A stretch of 8,431 nt of DNA from Chitinophagaceae bacterium (GCA_021323155.1 JAJTCI010000086.1:1-8431), one strand, 5' to 3'. Counted from the stretch's first letter, positions 1 to 6,154 are shown. Made by a program: numbers and translations. Notes: a model not told the origin generated them from the letters alone.

Positions 1-531
1 TTTGATCTTTTTACCCGGGTTGAAAAAAAGCGTCTTGAGTTGTTCTTTGTGCTTCTCGGTTCCGCTCTTGCCTTTCACCGATATTTCCGTACCCTGTACA
101 ATGTTGTTCTCACCACAGATCTTGTTGGGCGCGAAGAAAAGCGAAGCGTATAGCTCGGCAGTAAAATAATTATACTGTTTCTTCTTGTCGTAGAAATCGC
201 CGGTCACGCGCTCTTCCAGCACTTCTGTTTTGCGGCAGCCACGGTCGCGGACCTGCTTTGTCTTGCTGAACAGTGAAGCTTTTACATTGCGCTTCTTATC
301 CAGCATCCGGATGTCGTTATAGGAAGTAAAATTGAGTATACGCAGGTTGCGGAAAGCCTTATAGAAGCTGGTGTCATTCTTTATTTTTTTGAGGAAAAGT
401 GTGTACTCGGTATTATTCCTTACCAATACTTCCGGCAGCATATAACTTTTCCCTTCGTATACTACCGTGGTGTCCTGCGCCTGCGAGAGCTGGCCAAGGC
501 CAAGTGTTATGAGCAGGAGAAAAAGCCTCAT
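1..531 (-). CDS. Exported protein of unknown function (3' end cut by window edge)
   Basis: I read 177 codons without a stop from an ATG at 531 leftwards to the window edge, so the C-terminus is missing. The first 18 residues (MRLFLLLITLGLGQLSQA) form a short signal peptide ending in a likely signal peptidase I site (SQAQ/D), so the product is probably periplasmic or surface exposed. The mature part is basic and polar, has no membrane segment, and contains two cysteines (residues 99 and 139) that could pair after export. I recognise no domain or catalytic motif. The start is well defined: its ATG overlaps the def stop codon (ATGA), which implies translational coupling to def. I cannot assign a function. 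The position after ruvX and def suggests co-transcription rather than a shared pathway. Confidence 0.8.
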   Translation of the reverse strand, partial: MRLFLLLITLGLGQLSQAQDTTVVYEGKSYMLPEVLVRNNTEYTLFLKKIKNDTSFYKAFRNLRILNFTSYNDIRMLDKKRNVKASLFSKTKQVRDRGCRKTEVLEERVTGDFYDKKKQYNYFTAELYASLFFAPNKICGENNIVQGTEISVKGKSGTEKHKEQLKTLFFNPGKKIK

Positions 532-1106
532 TTACTGAACATCATTTTATAATCCACTTTCACTTTGCCTTTGCTGATGTCGGACAGTTTGCCCTGGAGC
601 ATTTTGCGCTTCAGCGGTTTCAGGTAATCGATGAACAATTTGCCTTCCAGGTGATCGTATTCGTGCTGGATCACGCGGGCTGTGATGCCGTTGAATGATT
701 CGGTGTGTGGCTGGAAGTTTTCGTCGAGGTATTCCAGTACGATCGTTTCCGGGCGCATGATATCCTCACGGATCTTCGGAATACTCAGGCAACCTTCATT
801 GTAGGGCCACTCCTCTCCTTCCACCTGTTTCAGGTGCGCGTTGATAAAGACCTTTTTCACGCCGGGCTCGTCGGGATATTTTCCCTGGTCCTCTTCATCG
901 ATATTGCTGAATATCTGTTCCGTATCTACCACGAAAATCCTGATGTCCTTATTCACCTGTGGGGCGGCCAGTCCTACACCGTTGCTGTAGTACATGGTCT
1001 CCCACATATCGTCGATCAGCTTGTCCAGCTGCGGGTAATCTTGGTTAATATCGCCTGCCACTTTTCTCAGCACCGGCGCGCCATACGCTACTATCGGTAG
1101 GATCAT
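528..1106 (-). CDS. def: Peptide deformylase
   Basis: Removes the formyl group from the N-terminal methionine of new proteins; a cytosolic metallohydrolase, usually Fe2+-dependent. All three family motifs are present in order: GVGLAAPQ at residues 43-50, EGCLSIP at 104-110 with the metal-ligand Cys106, and QHEYDH at 147-152 with metal ligands His148 and His152 and catalytic Glu149. The length of 192 residues fits the family, with the somewhat longer acidic insert (about residues 62-85) seen in Bacteroidota enzymes. I chose the ATG at 1106 (MILPIVAYG) because this is the usual N-terminus. An in-frame TTG at 1133 would add nine residues without homology and lies within a likely -7 promoter box. 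The gene follows ruvX by 68 bases, and its stop overlaps the start of the next gene. Confidence 0.97.
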   Translation of the reverse strand: MILPIVAYGAPVLRKVAGDINQDYPQLDKLIDDMWETMYYSNGVGLAAPQVNKDIRIFVVDTEQIFSNIDEEDQGKYPDEPGVKKVFINAHLKQVEGEEWPYNEGCLSIPKIREDIMRPETIVLEYLDENFQPHTESFNGITARVIQHEYDHLEGKLFIDYLKPLKRKMLQGKLSDISKGKVKVDYKMMFSK

Positions 1107-1130
1107 ACAATCGATTGCTTTTGCTTGGGG

Positions 1131-1138
1131 CAAAACTA
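1131..1138 (-). promoter_or_regulatory. Putative -7 promoter box for def
   Basis: On the minus strand the sequence TAGTTTTG matches the Bacteroidota sigma factor -7 consensus TAnnTTTG exactly. It lies 24 bases upstream of the chosen def ATG, giving a short leader. A -33 element is weak: TTTA about 23 bases further upstream is the closest match to TTTG. If it is used, def and the exported protein can be expressed independently of ruvX, and the TTG at 1133 cannot be the start. Confidence 0.4.
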
Positions 1139-1170
1139 AACCATTAGACGCTAATGAATCGTAAAGATTG

Positions 1171-1192
1171 AATGCTAATGTGAATTAGCGTT
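1171..1192. other. Small hairpin spanning the ruvX stop codon
   Basis: GCTAAT (1174-1179) and ATTAGC (1184-1189) are perfect inverted repeats around a 4-base loop. The stem extends by two A-T pairs beyond one mismatch. A third copy of the ACGCTAAT word lies at 1148-1155. The stem covers the ruvX TAG stop (1175-1177). It is AT-rich and has no clear U-tract, so it is at best a weak terminator or attenuator between ruvX and def, and it may be chance. Confidence 0.25.
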
Positions 1193-1591
1193 TAAATACT
1201 CCTGCAGCATTATTGCGGCGGCCACCTGGTCTACATTACCCTTTACCTGCCGCTGCTTTTTTTTCATCCCCATTTCGATCATCGCCTGGGAGGCCAGTTT
1301 CGAAGTGAATCGCTCGTCCACTTCCTTTACTGGTATGGCCGGGAACTCTTTTTTTAATCGCGCAATGGCCTGGACCACCATACCCGTTGCGTGGGTGTCG
1401 GAGTCATCCCAGTTCTTTGGCATTCCAATGAGCACCAGTTCCACCTGTTCCTGCAGGAAATATTTCTTCAGAAAAGGGATGAGTTCTTTGGTCTCGATGG
1501 TGGTTAACGCGGTAGCGATGATCTGCAGGGGATCGGTTACGGCGATACCGGTCCGTTTACCTCCATAATCGATGCAGAGTATTCGCGCCAT
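1175..1591 (-). CDS. ruvX: RuvX/YqgF family RNase H-fold protein (putative Holliday junction resolvase)
   Basis: Member of the YqgF family, described as a putative Holliday junction resolvase and also implicated in pre-16S rRNA 5'-end maturation (family knowledge). The three acidic positions of the RNase H-like active site are visible: Asp8 in CIDYGGKRTGIAVTDP, Glu93 in VDERFTS, and Asp121 in NVDQVAAAIMLQEYL. The GMPKN segment at residues 56-60 is also typical. The length of 138 residues is normal. The start is the ATG at 1591, where MARILCIDYG is the canonical N-terminus. It is transcribed divergently from the glycosyltransferase operon and is probably the first gene of ruvX-def-exported protein. 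Identity is firm; which of the two proposed roles applies here cannot be read from sequence. Confidence 0.95.
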   Translation of the reverse strand: MARILCIDYGGKRTGIAVTDPLQIIATALTTIETKELIPFLKKYFLQEQVELVLIGMPKNWDDSDTHATGMVVQAIARLKKEFPAIPVKEVDERFTSKLASQAMIEMGMKKKQRQVKGNVDQVAAAIMLQEYLNANSH

Positions 1592-1596
1592 TGAGG

Positions 1597-1604
1597 CGAA
1601 GATA
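1597..1604 (-). promoter_or_regulatory. Putative -7 promoter box for ruvX
   Basis: TATCTTCG on the minus strand is one mismatch from TAnnTTTG and ends 5 bases before the ruvX ATG, implying a very short or absent leader. I see no convincing -33 TTTG at the usual spacing. The same octamer occurs before the divergent glycosyltransferase gene (1665-1672), which supports its being a promoter element. Confidence 0.3.
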
Positions 1605-1621
1605 CGGCATCGAAAAGTGGC

Positions 1622-1638
1622 TCACTTTCGGAAAGTGA
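1622..1638. promoter_or_regulatory. 17-nt perfect palindrome, candidate operator between divergent genes
   Basis: TCACTTTC-G-GAAAGTGA has 8-base perfect arms around a single central base. It sits near the middle of the 98-base gap between ruvX and the glycosyltransferase gene, between their two proposed -7 boxes. A further similar half-site, GAAAAGTGG, lies immediately to the left (1612-1620), so three GAAAGTG-like words occur in about 27 bases. The symmetry and position suggest a dimeric repressor site serving one or both promoters. No regulator for it can be named. Confidence 0.4.
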
Positions 1639-1664
1639 ACGAGTAGCGAATCCTTCATATCCAA

Positions 1665-1672
1665 TATCTTCG
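1665..1672 (+). promoter_or_regulatory. Putative -7 promoter box for the heptose operon
   Basis: TATCTTCG differs from TAnnTTTG at one position and ends 17 bases before the likely TTG start of the glycosyltransferase. The expected -33 TTTG is not evident. It is the mirror partner of the identical octamer before ruvX. Confidence 0.3.
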
Positions 1673-1689
1673 CACGAAAAGCATCATCC

Positions 1690-2835
1690 TTGCCGCCGCC
1701 ATCCAAAAAACTCATCATCATCGGTCCCGCGCATCCACTGCGCGGCGGGTTGGCGTCTTTCAATGAGCGCCTGGCGCGGCAGTTCATGCAACAGGGTTTT
1801 GATGTGACCATCTATACATTCTCTTTGCAATACCCGGGATTCCTTTTCCCAGGCAAAACACAGTACTCATCTGAACCCGCACCGCAAGACCTGGATATCA
1901 AGGTATGCATCAATTCCGTCAACCCACTGAACTGGCTGAGCGTGGGTAATGAACTGAAAGCGCTAAGTCCGGATGTGATCGTGGTGCGCTACTGGCTGCC
2001 GTTCATGGCGCCGGCGCTGGGCACCATACTAAGTAGGGTGCGGAAGAATAATTTCACTAAGATCGTATGCATCGCGGACAACGTGATACCACACGAACGG
2101 CATAAGGGTGATAATACATTGACGCGGTACTTCTTCAAACCGGTACACGCATTCATCACGATGAGCCAGAAGGTGATGAAAGACCTCGTGCAATTCACCA
2201 GTAAGCCCGCCGAAGTAGCGATCCATCCACTCTATGATAATTTCGGGGAGCGCGTATCAAAAGAAGAAGCACGCGCAAAGATCAGTCTCCCCGCCGATGA
2301 GAAGATCATCCTGTTCTTTGGCTTTATCCGCCACTACAAAGGACTGGACCTGTTGTTGCGCGCGATGGCGGACGAACGTATGCGTAACTCGGGCATCAAA
2401 CTACTCGTCGCAGGAGAGTTTTACGAGAACCGCCAGCAGTATGATGACCTGATCAAAGAACTACGGCTGGGCGACCAATTAATACTGCGCACCGATTTTA
2501 TCGCCGACAGCGAAGTGAAATACTACCTGAGCGCGGCCGACTTCGTAATACAACCTTACCGTGACGCCACGCAAAGCGGTGTGACGCCTCTCGCCTATCA
2601 TTTTGAAAAGCCAATGCTGGTGACGAACGTGGGCGGACTGCCCGATATGGTGCCGCATGATAGAGCGGGCATCGTTACAGAGGCTGACCCGGCTTCCATC
2701 GCCCAAGGCATCCTTGACCTGTATGAAAAAGGCCCCGAATATTTTATCACCGGGCTCCAGTCGGAAAAAGTGAAATACAGCTGGGAGGTGCTGGCCAATA
2801 AAATTCTTCGCCTCGCTTCCCTACCTTCGCAATAA
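1690..2835 (+). CDS. GT4-type (GT-B fold) glycosyltransferase
   Basis: A 381-residue cytosolic or peripheral-membrane glycosyltransferase, likely acting on a surface polysaccharide or glycoprotein glycan. The N-terminal half has a Rossmann-like acceptor domain opening with IIIGPAHPLRGGLASFNERL (residues 9-28). The C-terminal donor domain begins around residue 203 with ILFFGFIRHYKGLDLLLRAM. It carries the donor-site region YYLSAADFVIQPYRDATQSG (278-297) followed by the GGLPDMV loop (315-321). The usual EGFGLVxLEA motif is replaced by a TQSGVTPLAYHFEKP version, known from a subset of GT4 enzymes. There is no ATG in frame: a TGA at 1636-1638 closes the frame upstream, and the TTG at 1690 is the best start. 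The stop overlaps the hddA ATG by one base (TAATG), indicating a coupled operon. A heptosyl donor is inferred from the neighbours, not from the sequence. Confidence 0.9.
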   Translation: MPPPSKKLIIIGPAHPLRGGLASFNERLARQFMQQGFDVTIYTFSLQYPGFLFPGKTQYSSEPAPQDLDIKVCINSVNPLNWLSVGNELKALSPDVIVVRYWLPFMAPALGTILSRVRKNNFTKIVCIADNVIPHERHKGDNTLTRYFFKPVHAFITMSQKVMKDLVQFTSKPAEVAIHPLYDNFGERVSKEEARAKISLPADEKIILFFGFIRHYKGLDLLLRAMADERMRNSGIKLLVAGEFYENRQQYDDLIKELRLGDQLILRTDFIADSEVKYYLSAADFVIQPYRDATQSGVTPLAYHFEKPMLVTNVGGLPDMVPHDRAGIVTEADPASIAQGILDLYEKGPEYFITGLQSEKVKYSWEVLANKILRLASLPSQ

Positions 2836-3857
2836 TGATATACAGGAGTAAAGCCCCATTGCGTATCGGTCTTGCCGGCGGCGGAACGGATGTGAGTCCG
2901 TATAGCGACGAATTCGGCGGCGCGATCCTCAATGCGACCGTCTCACTGTATGCTTACGCCACTATCGAACCGCTGAGCGAGAACGGCATCATCCTCCAGG
3001 CCGCGGACCGCAAAGAAGAGCAACGCTTCGAATGGTCCAATGAATTGCCGATCGACGGCACGCTGGACCTGGCCAAGGGTGTTTACAACCGCCTGCAGAA
3101 AGACCATGGATTACCCCTCACGAACTTCCGGCTCACCACCTTCGTGGATGCGCCTGCGGGTAGTGGCCTGGGTACTTCTTCGACACTCGTGGTGGCCATA
3201 CTCGGCGCTTTCGCCGAAATGCTTAAGCTGCCTTTGGGTGATTACGACATCGCGCACTATGCTTACGAAATAGAACGGAAAGACCTGGCACTGGCGGGTG
3301 GCCGGCAGGACCAGTACGCGGCTACTTTTGGCGGCGTGAACTATATGGAATTCTTCGCGGATGATAAAGTGATCGTCAACCCCCTTCGCATACGGCAGGA
3401 ATACCTGGACGAACTGGAGAACAACCTCGTCTTGTATTTCACTTCTACAAGCAGGGAGTCGTCACAGATCATTAAAGAACAGCAGAAGAACGTGCTGCAA
3501 AAGAACGAGAAATCGATCGAAGCCATGCACCAGCTGAAGGAGCAGTCGAAGATGATGAAGGAAGCGTTGCTGAAGGGAAGGCTGCACGAGATCGGCGAGA
3601 TACTGGATTACGGTTTTCAACAGAAGCGCAGGATGGCCGCCAATATTTCCAACGACAAGATGGACGAGATCTACGAAGCGGCGAAGAAAGCTGGCGCCAC
3701 CGGTGGCAAGATCAGCGGTGCGGGTGGTGGTGGTTTCATGATCTTTTATTGCCCCAACAACACGCGCTACCAGGTGATCGAAACGCTGAACCGTTTTGGC
3801 GGGGAGATCAAGCAGTACCAGTTTACGAAACATGGGTTGAGGAGCTGGGAGGGGTGA
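2835..3857 (+). CDS. hddA: GHMP-family D-glycero-D-manno-heptose 7-phosphate kinase
   Basis: Predicted to phosphorylate D-glycero-alpha-D-manno-heptose 7-phosphate at C1 to the 1,7-bisphosphate, in the cytosol. GHMP motif 1 is the substrate-binding SKAPLRIGLAGGGTDVSPY (residues 5-23). Motif 2, the ATP loop, is PAGSGLGTSS at 107-116. The likely catalytic Asp is Asp159 in GGRQDQYAATFGG. Motif 3 is GKISGAGGGGFM at 291-302. The N-terminus and the GGRQDQ block are the HddA variant, distinct from galactokinase or mevalonate kinase, and 340 residues is typical. It overlaps the upstream glycosyltransferase by one base. Neighbouring gmhA and hddC strongly support the assignment. The remaining doubt is the exact sugar, since fucokinase-like relatives share this fold. 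Confidence 0.88.
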   Translation: MIYRSKAPLRIGLAGGGTDVSPYSDEFGGAILNATVSLYAYATIEPLSENGIILQAADRKEEQRFEWSNELPIDGTLDLAKGVYNRLQKDHGLPLTNFRLTTFVDAPAGSGLGTSSTLVVAILGAFAEMLKLPLGDYDIAHYAYEIERKDLALAGGRQDQYAATFGGVNYMEFFADDKVIVNPLRIRQEYLDELENNLVLYFTSTSRESSQIIKEQQKNVLQKNEKSIEAMHQLKEQSKMMKEALLKGRLHEIGEILDYGFQQKRRMAANISNDKMDEIYEAAKKAGATGGKISGAGGGGFMIFYCPNNTRYQVIETLNRFGGEIKQYQFTKHGLRSWEG

Positions 3858-4031
3858 CATAGGTTGCAGGGAGCAAGTTGCAGGAGGCAGGTTCCGTCTT
3901 TGCGAGGCTCTGCCGAAGCAAGCCCAGGTTACAAGACCGTAGAGACAACAAAGCTTTTGACATTGATTTTTCACCCCGCCCATACCTTACGGTATGTTCG
4001 GGCAGGCAATTCACCATTGACCATTCACAAC
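3858..4031. repeat. Degenerate-repeat spacer between hddA and gmhA
   Basis: This 174-base gap is built from short repetitive pieces. A 14-base tandem pair starts at 3863 and 3877 (GTTGCAGGGAGCAA, GTTGCAGGAGGCAG). A CCGTCTTTGCGA...GAAGCAA element spans 3894-3921. A hairpin spans 3975-4002. ACCATTG/ACCATTC repeats occur at 4013-4026. The frame of gmhA is open through it back to a TTG at 3864, but the encoded residues look like repeat translation, not protein. A possible weak promoter (TTTTG at 3955-3959, TACCTTAC at 3983-3990) could feed gmhA. Confidence 0.65.
3975..4002. other. Hairpin upstream of gmhA
   Basis: CATACC (3981-3986) and GGTATG (3991-3996) pair around a TTAC loop. After a 2x2 internal mismatch, CCCG (3975-3978) pairs with CGGG (3999-4002). 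No U-run follows on either side, so it does not look like an intrinsic terminator. It may be a folded repeat element or may affect RNA processing between hddA and gmhA. Confidence 0.4.
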
Positions 4032-4604
4032 ATGACTACCATACACTCTCTCATCAGCGCCTCGATAGAAGTAAAGCAACAAGTGCTTTCAGACGAAGGG
4101 CTGCAGCAAAGGATCGCGGATGCGATCGATAAGATCGCGGGTGCGTTCAATGCCGGCAACAAAGTACTGTTCTGCGGTAATGGCGGCAGCGCGGCCGACG
4201 CGCAACACCTGGCGGCGGAATTCTCCGGGCGTTTCTATAAAGACCGTAAAGCGTTACCGGCGGAAGCGTTGCATTGCAATACTTCGTATCTCACCGCGGT
4301 GGCGAATGATTACAGCTACGACGTGATCTATTCCAGGATCATCGAAGGCACCGGGCAGAAAGGTGATGTGCTGGTGGGCCTGAGCACCTCGGGTAACTCG
4401 GGCAATATTCTGAAAGCATTCGAAATGGCGCGCAGCCTGGGCATGATCACCATCGGCCTTACCGGCGCGGATGGTGGCAAAATGAAAGACGTCTCCGATG
4501 TATTGCTGAACGTTCCTTCCAAAGACACACCGCGGATACAGGAGAGCCATATCATGATCGGCCATATCATCTGCCAGCTGGTGGAAGAAAAAATATTCGG
4601 CTGA
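4032..4604 (+). CDS. gmhA: Sedoheptulose 7-phosphate isomerase (SIS domain)
   Basis: Converts D-sedoheptulose 7-phosphate to D-glycero-D-manno-heptose 7-phosphate, the first committed step of nucleotide-heptose synthesis; cytosolic, tetrameric in known members. A SIS fold is evident: FCGNGGSAADAQHLAAEFSGR (residues 48-68) with the phosphate-binding Gly-Gly-Ser, then LSTSGNSGNILKAFE (117-131). His59, Glu63, Gln170 and His178 have exactly the spacing of the metal and catalytic residues described in GmhA structures (His61, Glu65, Gln172, His180), so the enzyme should be active. I chose the ATG at 4032, which gives 190 residues, the normal length. The frame extends upstream only through repeat-like DNA. 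The stop overlaps the hddC start by one base (TGATG). Confidence 0.93.
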   Translation: MTTIHSLISASIEVKQQVLSDEGLQQRIADAIDKIAGAFNAGNKVLFCGNGGSAADAQHLAAEFSGRFYKDRKALPAEALHCNTSYLTAVANDYSYDVIYSRIIEGTGQKGDVLVGLSTSGNSGNILKAFEMARSLGMITIGLTGADGGKMKDVSDVLLNVPSKDTPRIQESHIMIGHIICQLVEEKIFG

Positions 4605-5287
4605 TGATCCGGGAAGCCATCATCCTCGCGGGCGGACTTGGTACACGGCTGAAAGAAGCGGTGCCCGGCTTGCCGAAGTGTATGGCGCCGGTGAATGGTA
4701 AACCATTTATCGAATACGTGATCGATCACCTGCGCGCACAGGGCATCACGGATTTCATCTTCGCATTGGGATATAAGAGCGAAGCCTTCCAGGAGTATTT
4801 ATTTCATTCAGATATCAGGGCGGTGTTATCCGTAGAGCATGAACCGCTGGGCACCGGCGGCGCCATTCGTCTTGCCTGTGAAAAGGCGACGGGTGAACAA
4901 GTAATCGTCACCAATGGCGATACGCTATTCAAATGCGACCTCGACAAACTCGCCGCTTTCCACGAGGCAAAGGATGGCGATTGCACATTATGCCTGAAAC
5001 CGATGTGGGACTTCGACCGCTATGGCGTGGTGGAGACGGAGCAGGAAGGCGTGATCACATCGTTCCGGGAGAAACAGTTTTATGAACATGGCTATATCAA
5101 TGGTGGACTGTATGCGCTCAATGCAAAGCGGTTGTTGAGTAAAGGGCTGCCGGAGAAATTCTCTTTTGAGAAGGATTATTTAGAGGCGTTTCACGAGGAG
5201 CGGAAAATGTATGGGATGGTGCAGGATGAGTATTTTATTGATATCGGGGTGCCGGAGGATTATGAAAGGGCGCAGCGGGAGTTGTGA
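4604..5287 (+). CDS. hddC: Heptose 1-phosphate guanylyltransferase-type nucleotidyltransferase
   Basis: A 227-residue GT-A-like nucleotidyltransferase predicted to form GDP-D-glycero-alpha-D-manno-heptose from heptose 1-phosphate and GTP. The signature loop LAGGLGTRLKEAVPGLPK (residues 8-25) binds the nucleotide and ends in the conserved Pro-Lys. GTGGAI is at 83-88, the metal-binding NGD at 104-106, EKQ at 156-158 and NGGLY at 166-170. A terminal FIDIGVPEDY (211-220) is characteristic of this sugar-1-phosphate group. Similar domains occur in N-acetylmuramate phosphate and mannose-1-phosphate enzymes, so the substrate rests mainly on the one-base overlap with gmhA and the presence of hddA. It is the last gene of the operon. 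A short TCTGC/GCAGA inverted repeat right after the stop (5288-5300) has no U-tract. Confidence 0.85.
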   Translation: MIREAIILAGGLGTRLKEAVPGLPKCMAPVNGKPFIEYVIDHLRAQGITDFIFALGYKSEAFQEYLFHSDIRAVLSVEHEPLGTGGAIRLACEKATGEQVIVTNGDTLFKCDLDKLAAFHEAKDGDCTLCLKPMWDFDRYGVVETEQEGVITSFREKQFYEHGYINGGLYALNAKRLLSKGLPEKFSFEKDYLEAFHEERKMYGMVQDEYFIDIGVPEDYERAQREL

Positions 5288-5508
5288 TCTGCTGCGCAGA
5301 GGATGGGAACGCGCCTGCCTGCCGGCAAAGGCAGGGATGACGCGGATGAACGCGGATTTTCGGGGATTTCTTGCTGCACATGAGGTTGCTTCGCTTCGTT
5401 CGCAATGACGGGAACGCGGATGAAGGGGATGAGCGCGGATTTACGCCGATTTGGTGTGGTCCCATTTCCTTACTTCTTATTACTTATTTCTTATTATTCG
5501 TTTCTCTT
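5288..5508. repeat. Mosaic of dispersed-type intergenic repeats
   Basis: A 221-base gap between hddC and the AraC-type gene. It holds two direct copies of a GCGGATGAACGCGGATTT-like element (about 5340-5369 and 5414-5452). It also holds an inverted-orientation copy (5386-5411, TTGCTTC...TTCGCAATGACGG) of the CCGTC-TTGCGA...GAAGCAA element found at 3894-3921, and a GC-rich GCCTGCCTGCCGGCA block (about 5313-5327). A T-rich run of TTACTT/TTATT units (about 5469-5507) follows, just before the start codon. The reading frame of the downstream gene stays open through this DNA but its translation has no protein character. No clear TAnnTTTG box is visible; the T-rich run may contain the promoter. Confidence 0.6.
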
Positions 5509-6084
5509 ATGCTTCTCTACATTAAGAACATGGTATGTCACCGTTGCAAGATGGTGGTGCAGGCTGAACTCCAGAAACTGGGGTTGCACCCAGTGAGTGT
5601 TGCGCTGGGTGAAGTGGTGATCGAGGAGAAACACTTGAGTAAAAAACAATTGGAGGAAGTGGCGGATGCCCTTGGTGCGGTTGGATTTGAACTGATCGAT
5701 GATAAGAGAAGCAAGCTGATCGAGCAGATCAAGACGGCGGTGATAGAACACGTGCACTACCAGGACGAACCAAACAGGGAGAAGTTCAGCGTGGTATTGT
5801 CGAGGCGGCTCAACCACGATTATTCTTATTTAAGTAATCTCTTTTCCGAAACGGAAGGTATCACCATAGAGCAATACATCATCACGCAAAAGATCGAAAA
5901 GGTAAAGGAGCTGATGATGTACGACGAGCTATCGTTATCGCAGATCGCTTTCCAAATGGGTTACAGCAGCGCGGCGCATTTATCCAGCCAGTTCAAGAAA
6001 CTCACCGGCCTCACTCCTACCGCGTTCCGTAAACTGGGCATGCATGCGCGGAAGTCACTCGACGACCTGGCCAATAAAATGTAA
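5509..6084 (+). CDS. AraC-family regulator with N-terminal HMA-like metal-sensing domain
   Basis: A 191-residue cytosolic DNA-binding protein. Residues 1-65 resemble a heavy-metal-associated (HMA) beta-alpha-beta-beta-alpha-beta domain: LLYIKNMVCHRCKMVVQAEL places Cys10 and Cys13 where copper chaperones have GMxCxxC, followed by VALGEVVI and a second helix and strand ending in VGFELI. Residues about 90-175 are the AraC double helix-turn-helix, with the signature SLSQIAFQMGYSSAAHLSSQ (142-161) then FKKLTGLTPTAFRK. I chose the ATG at 5509; an in-frame ATG upstream at 5371 only adds translated repeat DNA. The gene lies 70 bases before an HMA membrane protein in the same orientation. I infer a metal-responsive activator, probably copper or a related soft metal, acting on the downstream genes. 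The sensor role is inference from the CxxC and its neighbours. Confidence 0.88.
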   Translation: MLLYIKNMVCHRCKMVVQAELQKLGLHPVSVALGEVVIEEKHLSKKQLEEVADALGAVGFELIDDKRSKLIEQIKTAVIEHVHYQDEPNREKFSVVLSRRLNHDYSYLSNLFSETEGITIEQYIITQKIEKVKELMMYDELSLSQIAFQMGYSSAAHLSSQFKKLTGLTPTAFRKLGMHARKSLDDLANKM

Positions 6085-6127
6085 TTCTTATCCATAATTG
6101 TATAAGGGGTATCGCGGGTACCGTAGC

Positions 6128-6135
6128 TAGCTTTG
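6128..6135 (+). promoter_or_regulatory. -7 promoter box for the HMA membrane protein gene
   Basis: TAGCTTTG matches the Bacteroidota TAnnTTTG consensus exactly, 19 bases before the ATG at 6155. A TTG at 6098-6100 is 27 bases upstream, longer than the usual 19-23 base spacing. A poor -33 element would fit an activator-dependent promoter, and the AraC-type gene just upstream is the obvious candidate activator (inference). Confidence 0.5.
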
Positions 6136-6149
6136 TGTTGTAAAACACA
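6134..6149. promoter_or_regulatory. Inverted repeat at the predicted transcription start
   Basis: TGTGTT (6134-6139) and AACACA (6144-6149) are perfect 6-base arms around GTAA. The dyad overlaps the 3' end of the -7 box and the expected transcription start, so it could be an operator or a 5' RNA hairpin just ahead of the start codon. Chance occurrence is possible. Confidence 0.35.
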
Positions 6150-6154
6150 TCGAA

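Noticed and set aside
705..1100. 131-codon plus-strand open frame antisense to def
   Set aside because: def on the other strand has all three catalytic motifs; this frame has no recognisable domain and is a codon-bias shadow.
1107..1133. Extended N-terminus for def starting at TTG 1133
   Set aside because: The added nine residues match no deformylase N-terminus, and the TTG lies inside the TAGTTTTG promoter-like box; the ATG at 1106 gives the canonical MILPIVAYG start.
3462..3983. 173-codon minus-strand open frame over the end of hddA
   Set aside because: It is antisense to clear GHMP motif 3 coding sequence and its start lies in repeat DNA; no protein-like features.
3864..4031. 56-residue N-terminal extension of gmhA from a TTG
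   Set aside because: It is a translation of tandem and hairpin repeat DNA; GmhA proteins normally begin close to the ATG at 4032.
5288..5300. Intrinsic terminator after hddC (TCTGC-TGC-GCAGA)
   Set aside because: The stem is only 5 bp with a 3-base loop and no following U-run.
5340..5452. CRISPR-like array in the repeated GCGGATGAACG region
   Set aside because: Only two degenerate copies, unequal lengths, no regular spacers and no cas genes; it is an intergenic repeat mosaic.
5371..5508. 46-residue N-terminal extension of the AraC-type gene, including a hydrophobic run
   Set aside because: The hydrophobic run comes from the T-rich repeat and the rest from dispersed-type repeats; the HMA-like domain starts cleanly at the ATG at 5509.
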